This document shows positions 7,143 through 13,785 of a DNA stretch of 13,785 bases, one piece after another. The position numbers were made by a program, and so were the translations under genes. Origin of the DNA: Thermoplasmata archaeon (lineage in GTDB: Archaea; Thermoplasmatota; Thermoplasmata; Thermoplasmatales; Thermoplasmataceae); NCBI GenBank assembly GCA_021799315.1, contig JAJZAR010000031.1:1-13785 (forward strand). The letters run 5' to 3'. Under the pieces are notes generated by a model that ran no database searches, was not told where the DNA came from, and was given only the letters and a program-made list of their open reading frames with translations. Numbering within the stretch: position 1 is the stretch's first letter; every line of letters starts with the position of its first letter.

Positions 7143-8180
7143 ATGGATGAATTCAGAGACAATTTATTTTCATGGATTATTGACAATATGGGCAAGGTAA
7201 AACATGATTTCTGTCAGAGTGGCATGCCTGAGCTGAAGCTGGCAAATTTCGACATAGAACTCAATATGAGAGAATACGAAAAAATAAAATCCACTGCGGA
7301 GTCAGTTTTTCAAGAAACCATAGCAGAATTATATGATGTTGATAAAGAACAGATATTGCCTACAACAGGAGGCACAGAAGGAATAAGTCTTGGAACTGTT
7401 TACCTCTCAAGGCATTCCCAGATCATAAACGTGCCGGTGCCAGAATATGGACCAATGTTCTGGGTGCCGGAATCCCTGGGCTTCAATGTGAGAAGATTTG
7501 ACCCGAAAACGGATACACCAGATGGAAAGGATCATTCTCTGAGCACAACTTTTCCAAATAATCCCACAGGTGATCAGCCTGTTGACAGAAATCTTTCTGA
7601 TTATCTGAAGGAAAACGCACTTTCCTATGTGGATGAAACTTTTATGGAATTTACTTTCCCGGGAAAACCATACACCCTGTTTCATGAGAATGAAAATCTG
7701 ATTGTATCAACTACCCTGACCAAATTCTTTGGAGGAAGCCCGTGGAGAGTTGGATGGATGATTGCCTCGAAGGAAAAGATCAGAGAGTTGAGGATGTGCA
7801 GATTCCTGACCACTGGAAGCACCGCAAGGTATTCACTTTACGCTGCAGTGAAAATACTGGAAAAAAGAGATAAAATTCAAAAGAAAGTTAAGGAGACGCT
7901 GACTGCGAACAGGAATCTGTTGAAGAAAGTCATGAATGATCTTGGTCTGAAATACTCTAATCCGGATCGCACGACATTTACATTCGTGGAAACAGAGAAT
8001 GAATCCATGAAGGTTGCCCAGAATATGCTCAAAAATGACCTCTTCGTTGCACCTGGAAAATATTTCGGTGTGGATAAAGGGTACAGACTATGCTTCACAT
8101 CTGATACACAGACATTCACGGAAGACATGGAGAAGTTGAAAGAATATTATGAGAGTGCGCCCAATGGACAGTTTGTTTAA
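7143..8180 (+). CDS. Class I/II PLP-dependent aminotransferase (HisC-like fold)
   Basis: This 345-aa fold-type I aminotransferase has all core residues. TTGGTEGI (74-81) is the phosphate loop. EYGP (101-104) has the Tyr that stacks on PLP. FPNNPTG (137-143) is the NNPTG signature with its PLP-contacting Asn. YVDETFMEF (162-170) supplies Asp164. TLTKFFGGSPWRVGW (191-205) holds the Schiff-base Lys194 and phosphate-binding Arg202. Arg315 in YRLCFTSD is the expected carboxylate-binding arginine. Its short length and VDExxxEF motif resemble histidinol-phosphate and related aminotransferases. No neighbouring pathway genes fix the substrate, so no symbol is given. The ATG at 7143 is fixed by the TATA box. 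The 3' end overlaps the next gene by 17 bp. Confidence 0.9.
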   Translation: MDEFRDNLFSWIIDNMGKVKHDFCQSGMPELKLANFDIELNMREYEKIKSTAESVFQETIAELYDVDKEQILPTTGGTEGISLGTVYLSRHSQIINVPVPEYGPMFWVPESLGFNVRRFDPKTDTPDGKDHSLSTTFPNNPTGDQPVDRNLSDYLKENALSYVDETFMEFTFPGKPYTLFHENENLIVSTTLTKFFGGSPWRVGWMIASKEKIRELRMCRFLTTGSTARYSLYAAVKILEKRDKIQKKVKETLTANRNLLKKVMNDLGLKYSNPDRTTFTFVETENESMKVAQNMLKNDLFVAPGKYFGVDKGYRLCFTSDTQTFTEDMEKLKEYYESAPNGQFV

Positions 8181-8787
8181 ATGGAACAGAATTGTTTTCA
8201 CAGAGCTCAGGCCTGAAACAGATTTCTTCATGTACAGGCAGATGGCAGAGATGCTTGTGCCACAGAAAAATGGGGTGAATAGATTTCGGATGGTGTCGTC
8301 AGGGGAATTTGTGGATTTCTACATAGGGAGCAATGATGATCTCTCCTTTAAATTTCTAAAAAGTTTCTTCTTCAGATTGTATGCCCTGAAATTTGAAGAT
8401 GTTGCAGATGAAATGTCTGAACCTGAGATATCTGAACTGTTTGTGACAAATGGGATAAGAGAAGGAGCGCCTGTGCTTTCCCCATCTCTATTGCAGAATC
8501 TTGCATTTCTCAAAGAGGTGTCTGAGTCTGATGTCATGACAGATGTGGCCATATACAATGCTGGGAGATCCAGGGCAGGTATGTCCTTCAGAGTTGGCTT
8601 TTCAGAGAAGAATTACGACTCTACAAAGCTGCTGGAAAGGGTCAGACAGGCTGTGAAGACACACGCAAAGCTATCTGGTACGAAAATATGGAGAATGAAG
8701 GGTGATAAACAATTTTTCAGGTCAAGAGGCATTGACCCAAGGTTCCTCATAAATATGGTCCGTATTCCTCTGGATGAAGACATATGA
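8164..8787 (+). CDS. Uncharacterised 207-aa protein coupled to the aminotransferase
   Basis: I do not recognise this protein. It is soluble-looking, with no signal peptide and no membrane helix. The N-terminal half alternates strands and aromatic-rich helices: NRIVFTELRPETDFFMYRQM at 8-27, RFRMVSSGEFVDFYIGSND at 40-58, and FKFLKSFFFRLYALKFEDV at 62-80. The C-terminal half has a basic helix (LLERVRQAVKTHAKL, 156-170) and ends acidic (LDEDI). I see no nucleotide-binding or metal-binding signature. The strand-helix pattern faintly recalls N-terminal domains of archaeal HerA/VirB4-type ATPases, but no P-loop follows, so this is only an impression. ATG 8164 is chosen because GAGAGTG lies 6 nt before it; an in-frame ATG at 8149 would add five residues. 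It overlaps the aminotransferase end and is probably co-expressed with it. Codon choice matches its neighbours. Confidence 0.75.
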   Translation: MDSLFKWNRIVFTELRPETDFFMYRQMAEMLVPQKNGVNRFRMVSSGEFVDFYIGSNDDLSFKFLKSFFFRLYALKFEDVADEMSEPEISELFVTNGIREGAPVLSPSLLQNLAFLKEVSESDVMTDVAIYNAGRSRAGMSFRVGFSEKNYDSTKLLERVRQAVKTHAKLSGTKIWRMKGDKQFFRSRGIDPRFLINMVRIPLDEDI

Positions 8788-8870
8788 GCCCGCGAGATCA
8801 AACCTTTCTCCATGCACTGTCAATTATGGCGAAAAATATTATTTTATACGAATCTTGAGGTAGAGAGTCA

Positions 8871-9305
8871 TTAATGAAGGCTCTTGATAGAGAACCCAAC
8901 GTTCCGCCTTTTCATTAAATAAATAAGGATCATATGAAGAGATGCAATAAATGAGATCGCAAAGGGAATTGTGGCAATTAGGCCCACAACATTAAAGTGA
9001 TAAGTAGCACCTGCCCGGTATTGGCTTATAGGAAGGTCCAAAATAACAAAACTTACAATTGTAACAAGAAGAAGTGATGACAGAATAAATTTTACCTTTC
9101 GACTAGTGTCTCCCGTATAGAGTGCCAGAAATGAGAACATTACTCCAGACCCAACTGAAAGTCCCGCAGAAATGGCGCCCATTATGCCATAGTATGATAC
9201 GTATGTGGCAGCCAACAGTGCCGTGATAATTGCAAGAACAATGAGTAATAGCGTGATCACGAGTATGCTTCTTGCCTGACGGGAGTCTATTGTGTAGGAA
9301 TACAC
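8871..9305 (-). CDS. Four-helix integral membrane protein, unknown function
   Basis: This 144-aa protein starts at a GTG. Four hydrophobic segments are clear: about 13-35 (rich in L/I/A), 40-63 (small residues, GxxGAISAGLSVGSG), 71-91 and 104-130. The N-terminal tail is short and polar (SRQAR), a TGDTSRK loop separates helices 2 and 3, and the C-terminal tail is basic (MKRRN at 131-135). No catalytic or transport motif is seen and I do not recognise a family. The GTG start is supported by a TATA-like AATTTAAT box about 26 bp upstream, and no in-frame ATG occurs before residue 42. The gene stands alone, converging with the 207-aa ORF (83-bp gap) and separated from the ATPase operon by about 300 bp. 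Confidence 0.75.
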   Translation of the reverse strand: MYSYTIDSRQARSILVITLLLIVLAIITALLAATYVSYYGIMGAISAGLSVGSGVMFSFLALYTGDTSRKVKFILSSLLLVTIVSFVILDLPISQYRAGATYHFNVVGLIATIPFAISFIASLHMILIYLMKRRNVGFSIKSLH

Positions 9306-9324
9306 GTAAAATAATTTGAATAGA

Positions 9325-9339
9325 GCTATTAAATTTTAT
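9325..9339 (-). promoter_or_regulatory. TATA box of the 8871-9305 gene
   Basis: The minus strand reads ATAAAATTTAATAGC, with TTTAAT centred about 26 bp before the GTG start at 9305. There is no Shine-Dalgarno motif near the GTG, which is consistent with a leaderless message. Confidence 0.45.
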
Positions 9340-9554
9340 GATCAGACAGTTTCAATTACTGTGAAGTGAACTTCCATGAACTGTAGTCGATGGAATTAAT
9401 AGAAAAGGGAATTTCTATATATGTCTCGACCAGAATGTAAGTATACAGAACGTGGAGAGTGTCTATAACCGAATTGGAGTGTGTTTAGATTTTATCTGTA
9501 AACGCAATTCTTCGAGTTTCAAATAAAAAATAGTGCACTTTACAAATTAATGAA
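9340..9554. other. A/T-rich intergenic stretch without a supported gene
   Basis: This is most of the roughly 300-bp gap between the membrane-protein promoter and the ATP synthase operon end. It holds a short inverted repeat GAAGT-ga-ACTTC and a 15-codon reading frame after TTCTATATATG that is too short to support. I see no tRNA, no box C/D pair and no open frame of useful length. Confidence 0.5.
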
Positions 9555-9603
9555 GCAATTACTTTTACGTGTATGATGCACCATATACTATGGTAAAAAT
9601 TGC
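9555..9603 (-). terminator. Hairpin element just after the ATP synthase operon
   Basis: GCAATT (9555-9560) pairs with AATTGC (9598-9603). TTTAC (9564-9568) pairs with GTAAA (9593-9597) after a 3-nt bulge. Inside the loop, ACCATA/TATGGT (9580-9585/9589-9594) can form an alternative small hairpin. On the minus strand the element begins 9 nt after the subunit I stop codon and carries a T5 run. It could serve termination or 3'-end protection. Archaeal termination usually needs only T-runs, so the role is uncertain. Confidence 0.35.
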
Positions 9604-9612
9604 TTGCCCGGC

Positions 9613-11544
9613 TTAATTTTCACCAATGCTATTTTCTTCCGTATATTTTCTTTCCGTTCTGAATGGAGTGAATGGCTTACCATTGCCCTTGTAGAACTTG
9701 GAAAAGAATTCCACATAAAGCAGTCTTACACCCTGAATGCCAGATTCCACAATGGCAAGCAGCATGGCGAATAACTGCCCTATAATGAGTAAAATAACAC
9801 CAAACACAAGCAGGACAGGATCCTTCAAGGATGAAAGGAAGAAACTGTTCACGAGCTCCGTAAGTATCACTGAGGCAAGCAGTATGCCCATAATTCTGAG
9901 ATATGATAGAATATGGCTGATGACCGAAGGCAGTTCAATAAGCCCTATACCTTTCTCTATAGCGACAATAAGTATGACTCCAATGGCTATGGCACCATAA
10001 TCAACTGCAGCAAAAATATTTGTTGAGGGGCTGAGATCAAGTTTGTAAATGAGTGATAAACCCATTATGACAATGCCCCACACGAAAAGCAGCCATCCTA
10101 TGTGACCTATAATCATCTTCTTGTGATTTCTATAATAATCGTTGAGGATGCCCAGAATAAACCCAAAACTCACCATGAATACGCCAAAGTACCCTGTTAT
10201 GAGAAGAAGTTTGGATGTGTAAACTATGGGATCAAAGTATGTTATGTGAAAAGGCCCTATCTGTGTTGGGAGCAGTTTGAATCCGAAGAACCCATTGAAT
10301 ATGACACCTGCTATAATTGCAACCACTGCGCCTGGAAGCATGGCCCTTGCCAGAATCTGCAACTGATAGGGCGAGAATATGGATGTTACAAAGCCTGTGA
10401 TCTTCTTGGGAAGTTTTCTCTTTGGCCCAGTGGAATTGATCCTTTTGTTTAACCAGAGGGATAATAGTAGTATAACCAGACCAAAACCCCAGTCTCCAAC
10501 CATGATACCAAAAAATATGGGAAATACGATGGCAAAGATCAGCGTGGGATCAATTTCAGTACCTTGAGGCAGAGAGTAAAATCTTATAAATGACTCAAAG
10601 AGCCTGAATCTTCTTGGTGTTTCCTGAAGTGTTGGGGGCTCCTCATTTGTCTGAACATCCTCTATTATACAGAGGCCGCCGGTGATCCGTTCTGTTGTTG
10701 ATTTCAGTTTCTGATACTCTCTCTTTGGCACCCATCCTTCAAGAACGAATATACTCCTCGAGGATGGCATCTTCATGGCAACTTCCACCTTTTTCGTTTC
10801 TATCTCAAGAGCCTCTCTTATGGAAACGAGTTCTCCATAGTGCTTGTTGGATAACTCATCAAGTCCTGCCTCAAGTTGCCTGACTTTTGATTCGGCACTG
10901 GATCTGAGTTCCTCCAGATTATGAATCAGATCATTCGGTTTTCCATGCATTTCCATGACATAGATGACCTTTCCAGGTTCAGTCCCCATCTTCTGCGCAA
11001 ATTCTCTTTCTAGCTTCTTTGGCATGGTTATGATAGTTACTTCTCCGGTGAAATTCCGTATATATTCCTCATTTTCTGGTATTTCTGTCTGATCTTTTAT
11101 TATGTAGGAAGAAACGACAGAATTGTTAAAGTATGATACATCTGCATCAATTGGTTTCAGTAAATTAAGGACTTCCAGTCTGTTATCAATACTCTTTATT
11201 TCCGATTTCAGGTCGCTTATGGAATCCATTGCGATCTTTATATCTTCCTGGATTCTCACATTATGAGCCCTTTCAATAAGTTCGTCAACGTTTGAGAATT
11301 TGACTTTTTCCTTCACATTTTTCCGTGGAAGGAGGGATTCCATCCCTCTGAACACATTGAGTAATTCTATTAGTTCATTCTTTCTGTACAGTTCAGTGGA
11401 ACTGCTCATTCCCTTCCTGAAATCCTCCGTGACATCCTCCAGCTGTACAGAACCCAGATCATGTATGGCTGAGAGAAGTTCCTGTGCCTTAGATTTGATC
11501 GCAATGATCCTTATTTTTTCCATTGGTACAGGTTTAAACGACAT
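9613..11544 (-). CDS. atpI: A-type ATP synthase subunit I (membrane stator, a-subunit homologue)
   Basis: This 643-aa protein is of usual length. The N-terminal half (to about 315) is cytoplasmic with coiled-coil helices that anchor the peripheral stalks, and includes the FVLEGWVP segment typical of the family. The C-terminal half has about eight membrane segments, beginning DPTLIFAIVFPIFFG (333-347), followed by MVGDWGFG, which matches the family's GDxGYG. HILSYLRIMGILLA (544-557) carries Arg550, the arginine essential for proton passage next to the c-ring. ESGIQGVRLLYVEFFSKF supplies Glu600 and Arg607 of the outer half-channel. The start is ATG 11544, one base after the subunit H stop, with GAGTGA 5 nt upstream; an in-frame GTG at 11553 would add three residues and overlap H. 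It is the last gene of the operon. Ion specificity (H+ or Na+) depends on subunit K, which is outside the window. Confidence 0.95.
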   Translation of the reverse strand: MSFKPVPMEKIRIIAIKSKAQELLSAIHDLGSVQLEDVTEDFRKGMSSSTELYRKNELIELLNVFRGMESLLPRKNVKEKVKFSNVDELIERAHNVRIQEDIKIAMDSISDLKSEIKSIDNRLEVLNLLKPIDADVSYFNNSVVSSYIIKDQTEIPENEEYIRNFTGEVTIITMPKKLEREFAQKMGTEPGKVIYVMEMHGKPNDLIHNLEELRSSAESKVRQLEAGLDELSNKHYGELVSIREALEIETKKVEVAMKMPSSRSIFVLEGWVPKREYQKLKSTTERITGGLCIIEDVQTNEEPPTLQETPRRFRLFESFIRFYSLPQGTEIDPTLIFAIVFPIFFGIMVGDWGFGLVILLLSLWLNKRINSTGPKRKLPKKITGFVTSIFSPYQLQILARAMLPGAVVAIIAGVIFNGFFGFKLLPTQIGPFHITYFDPIVYTSKLLLITGYFGVFMVSFGFILGILNDYYRNHKKMIIGHIGWLLFVWGIVIMGLSLIYKLDLSPSTNIFAAVDYGAIAIGVILIVAIEKGIGLIELPSVISHILSYLRIMGILLASVILTELVNSFFLSSLKDPVLLVFGVILLIIGQLFAMLLAIVESGIQGVRLLYVEFFSKFYKGNGKPFTPFRTERKYTEENSIGEN

Positions 11545-11545
11545 A

Positions 11546-11872
11546 TCATTCACTCAGATACTGCTTCATCATTTCAAATATTCTATCAACTATCTCTTTA
11601 TCTGTCATATTCAGATTAAGCTTTCCTGCCCTATCTCTTGCCTCTTCTATGGCAGCATCAAGTTTTTTCTGCAGATTGGTTTCCTTCTCCCGCAATGCAA
11701 GATCATATTTCACCTGCAGATCCTGATCGAGTCTGCTTGTGCTGGCTTCATACTCCTCTCTTTTTTTTCTCAGAGACTCCTCGCATGCCTTTCTGGCGGC
11801 CTCGATTTTCTTTGAGATCTGTTCTTCAGTATCTCTGATCTGCTTCACCTTTTCTATTCCTTCACTCGTCAT
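11546..11872 (-). CDS. atpH: A-type ATP synthase subunit H (peripheral stalk)
   Basis: This 108-aa protein is almost entirely charged helix. It has long right-handed-coiled-coil type repeats of E, K, R, A and Q from about residue 5 to 85, then a short terminal helix (DKEIVDRIFEMMKQYL). This is the form of the archaeal H (eukaryotic/bacterial G) subunit, which pairs with subunit E to build the peripheral stalks that hold the A1 head against subunit I. Identity rests on length, coiled-coil character and position directly before subunit I, as in the common archaeal H-I gene pair. The start ATG at 11872 has a GGTGA Shine-Dalgarno motif 4 nt upstream, inside the preceding 33-codon ORF, whose TGA stop overlaps this ATG. 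Confidence 0.88.
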   Translation of the reverse strand: MTSEGIEKVKQIRDTEEQISKKIEAARKACEESLRKKREEYEASTSRLDQDLQVKYDLALREKETNLQKKLDAAIEEARDRAGKLNLNMTDKEIVDRIFEMMKQYLSE

Positions 11873-11970
11873 ATTTTCACCAATATAAGCAGGACAACAA
11901 TAATTATGAGAATTCTCAGGGGGAACATATATCTTCTGATGGTGTAAAATAACACCTGCTCCCTGTTCAT
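11869..11970 (-). CDS. 33-aa single-helix membrane microprotein within the ATP synthase operon
   Basis: A complete 34-codon frame (ATG 11970, TGA 11869-11871) exactly fills the gap between subunits D and H. It starts one base after the D stop (TGA-G-ATG) and its stop overlaps the H start (ATGA). The product has a short polar, basic N-terminus (MNREQVLFYTIRRYMFP) and then one strongly hydrophobic helix, LRILIIIVVLLILVKI, ending in Lys-Ile. Arg-Arg at 12-13 before the helix favours an N-in orientation. It is too short for subunit K (which needs two helices and a carboxylate) and lacks any Glu or Asp in the helix. Small ORFs at this position after subunit D are known in Methanosarcina (ahaG), but homology is not implied. 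I know of no named family. Coding is inferred from architecture and composition; there is no well-spaced Shine-Dalgarno motif, so translation would depend on reinitiation. Confidence 0.72.
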   Translation of the reverse strand: MNREQVLFYTIRRYMFPLRILIIIVVLLILVKI

Positions 11971-11971
11971 C

Positions 11972-12646
11972 TCACTCAGTTTCCATCTCCTGTTTGACCC
12001 CCTCCTTATTGTCATCCTCCTCCTGTGACATTATCTTTTTCTTTACAAACTTCAGCGTTGTAAAGGTATCTCTCTCCATTTCGTCCAGTCTCATTCGTAT
12101 ATAGTCTGATTGCCTCTTTAACTTTGGTATCATAACGAATTCTATGGCATTGGAACGCCTTTTTGTCTTATCTATTTCTGCAAGCAAACGCCGCATTGCC
12201 TTTTCTTTCTCTACCACTTCGACCAAACTCCTGAATAGTCTTTCATAGGCGTCCATTGCATCATTTATTGTTGGAGGTACAGAAATTGCCCTGAATCTCT
12301 CTGTGAGCACGGCCTTTTCCATGTTTATTCCCAGTTCGGGTATCTTCACACCCATGACATTTCTTGCCTTCGTGGAAATTTCTGCAGATCCTGACATAAA
12401 AGCATAGTTCTCAACCTTCATTCTACCCTCTCTCACCTCAGCAATTGTCATCTTTTCCAGAGCAGCTTCTACATCCTTTCTCAGGTTCTCCCTCATACCT
12501 CTGAGTTTCCTGGCCATATTGAGGAACTCCATAATGAGAGCTGAACGTTTCATTTTGAGAAGCTGGTGACCTCTCTTTGCAAGCTTGATTCTCTTTCGTA
12601 TCTGAATGAGTTCTATTCGGGTCGGCTTAACATTGAGATCTGCCAA
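11972..12646 (-). CDS. atpD: A-type ATP synthase subunit D (central rotor shaft)
   Basis: This 224-aa protein matches subunit D in length and in its two long antiparallel helices. The N-terminal signature PTRIELIQIRKRIKLAKRGH (8-27) followed by LLKMKRSALIMEF is diagnostic. The C-terminal helix (about 130-200, KEKAMRRLLAEIDKTKRRSN then EFVMIPKLKRQSDYIRMRLDE) forms the other half of the shaft that turns inside the A3B3 head and couples it to the c-ring. The acidic/Gln-rich tail (EEDDNKEGVKQEMETE) is variable in the family. The start is a rare TTG at 12646, with GGAAGTGA overlapping the subunit B stop 7 nt upstream. The next in-frame Met is at residue 33, inside the conserved helix, so the TTG is well supported. 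Confidence 0.94.
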   Translation of the reverse strand: MADLNVKPTRIELIQIRKRIKLAKRGHQLLKMKRSALIMEFLNMARKLRGMRENLRKDVEAALEKMTIAEVREGRMKVENYAFMSGSAEISTKARNVMGVKIPELGINMEKAVLTERFRAISVPPTINDAMDAYERLFRSLVEVVEKEKAMRRLLAEIDKTKRRSNAIEFVMIPKLKRQSDYIRMRLDEMERDTFTTLKFVKKKIMSQEEDDNKEGVKQEMETE

Positions 12647-12653
12647 GTGTTGC

Positions 12654-12661
12654 TCACTTCC
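12654..12661 (-). promoter_or_regulatory. Shine-Dalgarno motif for subunit D overlapping the subunit B stop
   Basis: GGAAGTGA on the minus strand contains the TGA stop of subunit B and lies 7 nt before the TTG start at 12646. It decides the non-ATG start and points to coupled translation of B and D. Confidence 0.55.
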
Positions 12662-13785
12662 ATTTACCGTATTTTTCCATGAATTCCTTTTTCAGCCTCT
12701 TCATTTCGCCTTCAGGCAACTGCGCCATAAGATCGTATCCAAGATTCAGTGTTTCCTCAATTGTTCTTTCTTCGTAGAGGCCCTGCTTCACATATCTGTT
12801 CTCAAAATCGTCCGCAAATTTCAGGAAACTCTTATCGCCCGAGCTAAGAGATTCCTCGCCCACAATTGCACTGAGCGACCTGAGATCCTTTCCACTTGCA
12901 TAGGCTGAATACAGCTGATCTGCCACTGCTCGGTGATCCTCTCTGGTGCGTCCCTTTCCAATACCCTGATTCATCAATCTTGATAGTGATGGAAGAACGT
13001 CAACAGGTGGATATACACCCTTTCTCTGAAGCTCCCTGCTCATCACAATCTGACCCTCTGTGATATATCCTGTAAGATCCGGAATGGGGTTCGTTATGTC
13101 GTCCCCAGGCATTGTAAGAATGGGTAACTGAGTGATTGAACCGTTTCTCCCTCTGATCTTTCCAGCCCTCTCATACAGAGTGCTGAGATCGGTATACATA
13201 TATCCCGGGAACCCTCTTCTTCCAGGTACCTCTTCTCTTGCTGAGGATATTTCTCTCAAAGATTCACAGTAATTTGTCATATCAGTGAGAATAACTAGAA
13301 CATGATATTCTCTCTCATAGGCGAGATATTCAGCCGTTGTTAGAGCCATTCTGGGAAGCAGGATTCTCTCCATGGATGGATCGGATGAGAGATTCATAAA
13401 TATTGCTGCTCTTGAAAGAGCACCTGTCTTTCTGAATTCCTCCATGAAGAAATTGGCCTCCTCACTTGTTATACCCATTGCTCCAAATATAACGGCAAAA
13501 CTTTCTCCGGTGTTTAATGTTTTTGCCTGCCTTGCTATCTGTGCCGCAAGAACGTTATGAGGCAATCCAGATCCAGAGAATATTGGAAGTTTCTGGCCTC
13601 TCACCAGTGTGTTCATTCCATCAATTGTGGAAATTCCGGTCTGTATGAACTCAGAGGGTTCCTCCCTTGAATAGGGGTTTATTGCATCTCCTACTATATC
13701 CACACTCTCTGTGGAGCTAAGCTGTGGACCGCCATCTATCGGTTCCCCGAGACCATTGAATATTCTGCCCAGTACCTCATCTGAA
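12654..13785 (-). CDS. atpB: A-type ATP synthase subunit B (regulatory/non-catalytic), N-terminus outside window
   Basis: 376 residues are visible. The frame stays open past the GTG at 13703 up to the window edge and reads DEVLGRIFNGLGEPIDGGP, a conserved internal segment, so the gene is cut by the edge and the GTG is not a start. About 85-90 N-terminal residues are missing, judging from the usual length of about 460. Conserved segments: SEFIQTGISTIDGMNTLVRG; FSGSGLPHN, the degenerate P-loop that marks B and not catalytic A; GITSEEANFFMEEF; ILTDMTNYCESLREIS; VPGRRGFPGYMYTDLS; ITQLPILTMPGDD; and PDLTGYITEGQI. B alternates with catalytic A in the A3B3 head. It is the first visible gene of the operon; D follows after 7 nt. 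Subunit A is expected just beyond the right edge. Confidence 0.96.
   Translation of the reverse strand, partial: SDEVLGRIFNGLGEPIDGGPQLSSTESVDIVGDAINPYSREEPSEFIQTGISTIDGMNTLVRGQKLPIFSGSGLPHNVLAAQIARQAKTLNTGESFAVIFGAMGITSEEANFFMEEFRKTGALSRAAIFMNLSSDPSMERILLPRMALTTAEYLAYEREYHVLVILTDMTNYCESLREISSAREEVPGRRGFPGYMYTDLSTLYERAGKIRGRNGSITQLPILTMPGDDITNPIPDLTGYITEGQIVMSRELQRKGVYPPVDVLPSLSRLMNQGIGKGRTREDHRAVADQLYSAYASGKDLRSLSAIVGEESLSSGDKSFLKFADDFENRYVKQGLYEERTIEETLNLGYDLMAQLPEGEMKRLKKEFMEKYGKWK

Noticed and set aside
9421..9468. 15-codon plus-strand frame with two Cys after a TATA-like TCTATATATG
   Set aside because: It is too short, with no Shine-Dalgarno motif and no TATA box at the right distance; the frame could arise by chance.
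9571..9580. Box C-like TGATGC, possible C/D small RNA in the 9306-9612 gap
   Set aside because: It matches RTGATGA poorly and no CTGA box D sits at a suitable distance.
11300..11815. 171-codon plus-strand frame across subunits I and H
   Set aside because: It is the antisense shadow of charged coiled-coil coding sequence, which reads as hydrophobic Leu/Phe/Ser on the other strand.
13703..13703. GTG at 13703 as the start of subunit B
   Set aside because: The same frame continues upstream to the window edge with conserved subunit B sequence, so the gene is truncated by the window and not short.
1..13785. CRISPR arrays, insertion sequences or long direct repeats
   Set aside because: No regularly spaced repeats, transposase motifs or terminal inverted repeats were seen by eye; a self-alignment would settle this.

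Overview
The window looks like chromosomal DNA of a Thermoplasmatales-type euryarchaeon, an acidophile in the broad neighbourhood of Ferroplasma, Cuniculiplasma and Thermoplasma. The evidence is an A-type (archaeal) ATP synthase operon, isopentenyl phosphate kinase next to type 2 IPP isomerase, an archaeal single-domain ZPR1 zinc-finger protein, a secreted thermopsin-family (A5) protein, a tRNA-Ala gene without an encoded CCA end, TATA boxes about 25 bp upstream of start codons, and heavy use of AGA/AGG and ATA codons. The genus is inferred, not proven.

Layout. 1-336 (minus) is the N-terminal part of a probable tyrosine recombinase that runs off the left edge. It starts 50 bp beyond the 3' end of tRNA-Ala(TGC) at 386-457 (minus), the arrangement expected at the end of a tRNA-integrated element. 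624-1796 (plus) is a Cys/Met-metabolism PLP enzyme. 1848-4169 (plus) is a tightly packed unit of isopentenyl phosphate kinase, type 2 IPP isomerase and a ZPR1-domain protein: the first two make IPP from isopentenyl phosphate and isomerise it to DMAPP for archaeal isoprenoid lipids. 4234-5187 (plus) is an NAD-dependent sugar-nucleotide epimerase. 5194-7050 (minus) is a surface-anchored thermopsin-like protein, divergent from 7143-8180 (plus), a class I/II aminotransferase coupled to an unrecognised 207-aa protein (8164-8787). A perfect 15-bp palindrome lies in the divergent promoter region. 8871-9305 (minus) is a four-helix membrane protein of unknown role.

The right third (9613-13785, minus) is the distal part of the A1Ao ATP synthase operon, in transcription order B (partial), D, a previously unlisted 33-codon single-helix ORF, H and I. 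All junctions are tight: 7 nt, 1 nt, a 4-nt ATGA overlap, then 1 nt. The 33-aa microprotein exactly fills the D-H gap and is the most interesting new observation. H and I follow D here, whereas many archaeal operons start with H-I-K.

Regulation visible in sequence: genes that begin transcription units have a TATA-like box about 22-28 bp before the start codon and no Shine-Dalgarno sequence, which suggests leaderless mRNAs. Several operon-internal genes carry GAGTGA/GGTGA-type Shine-Dalgarno motifs that often overlap the preceding stop codon.
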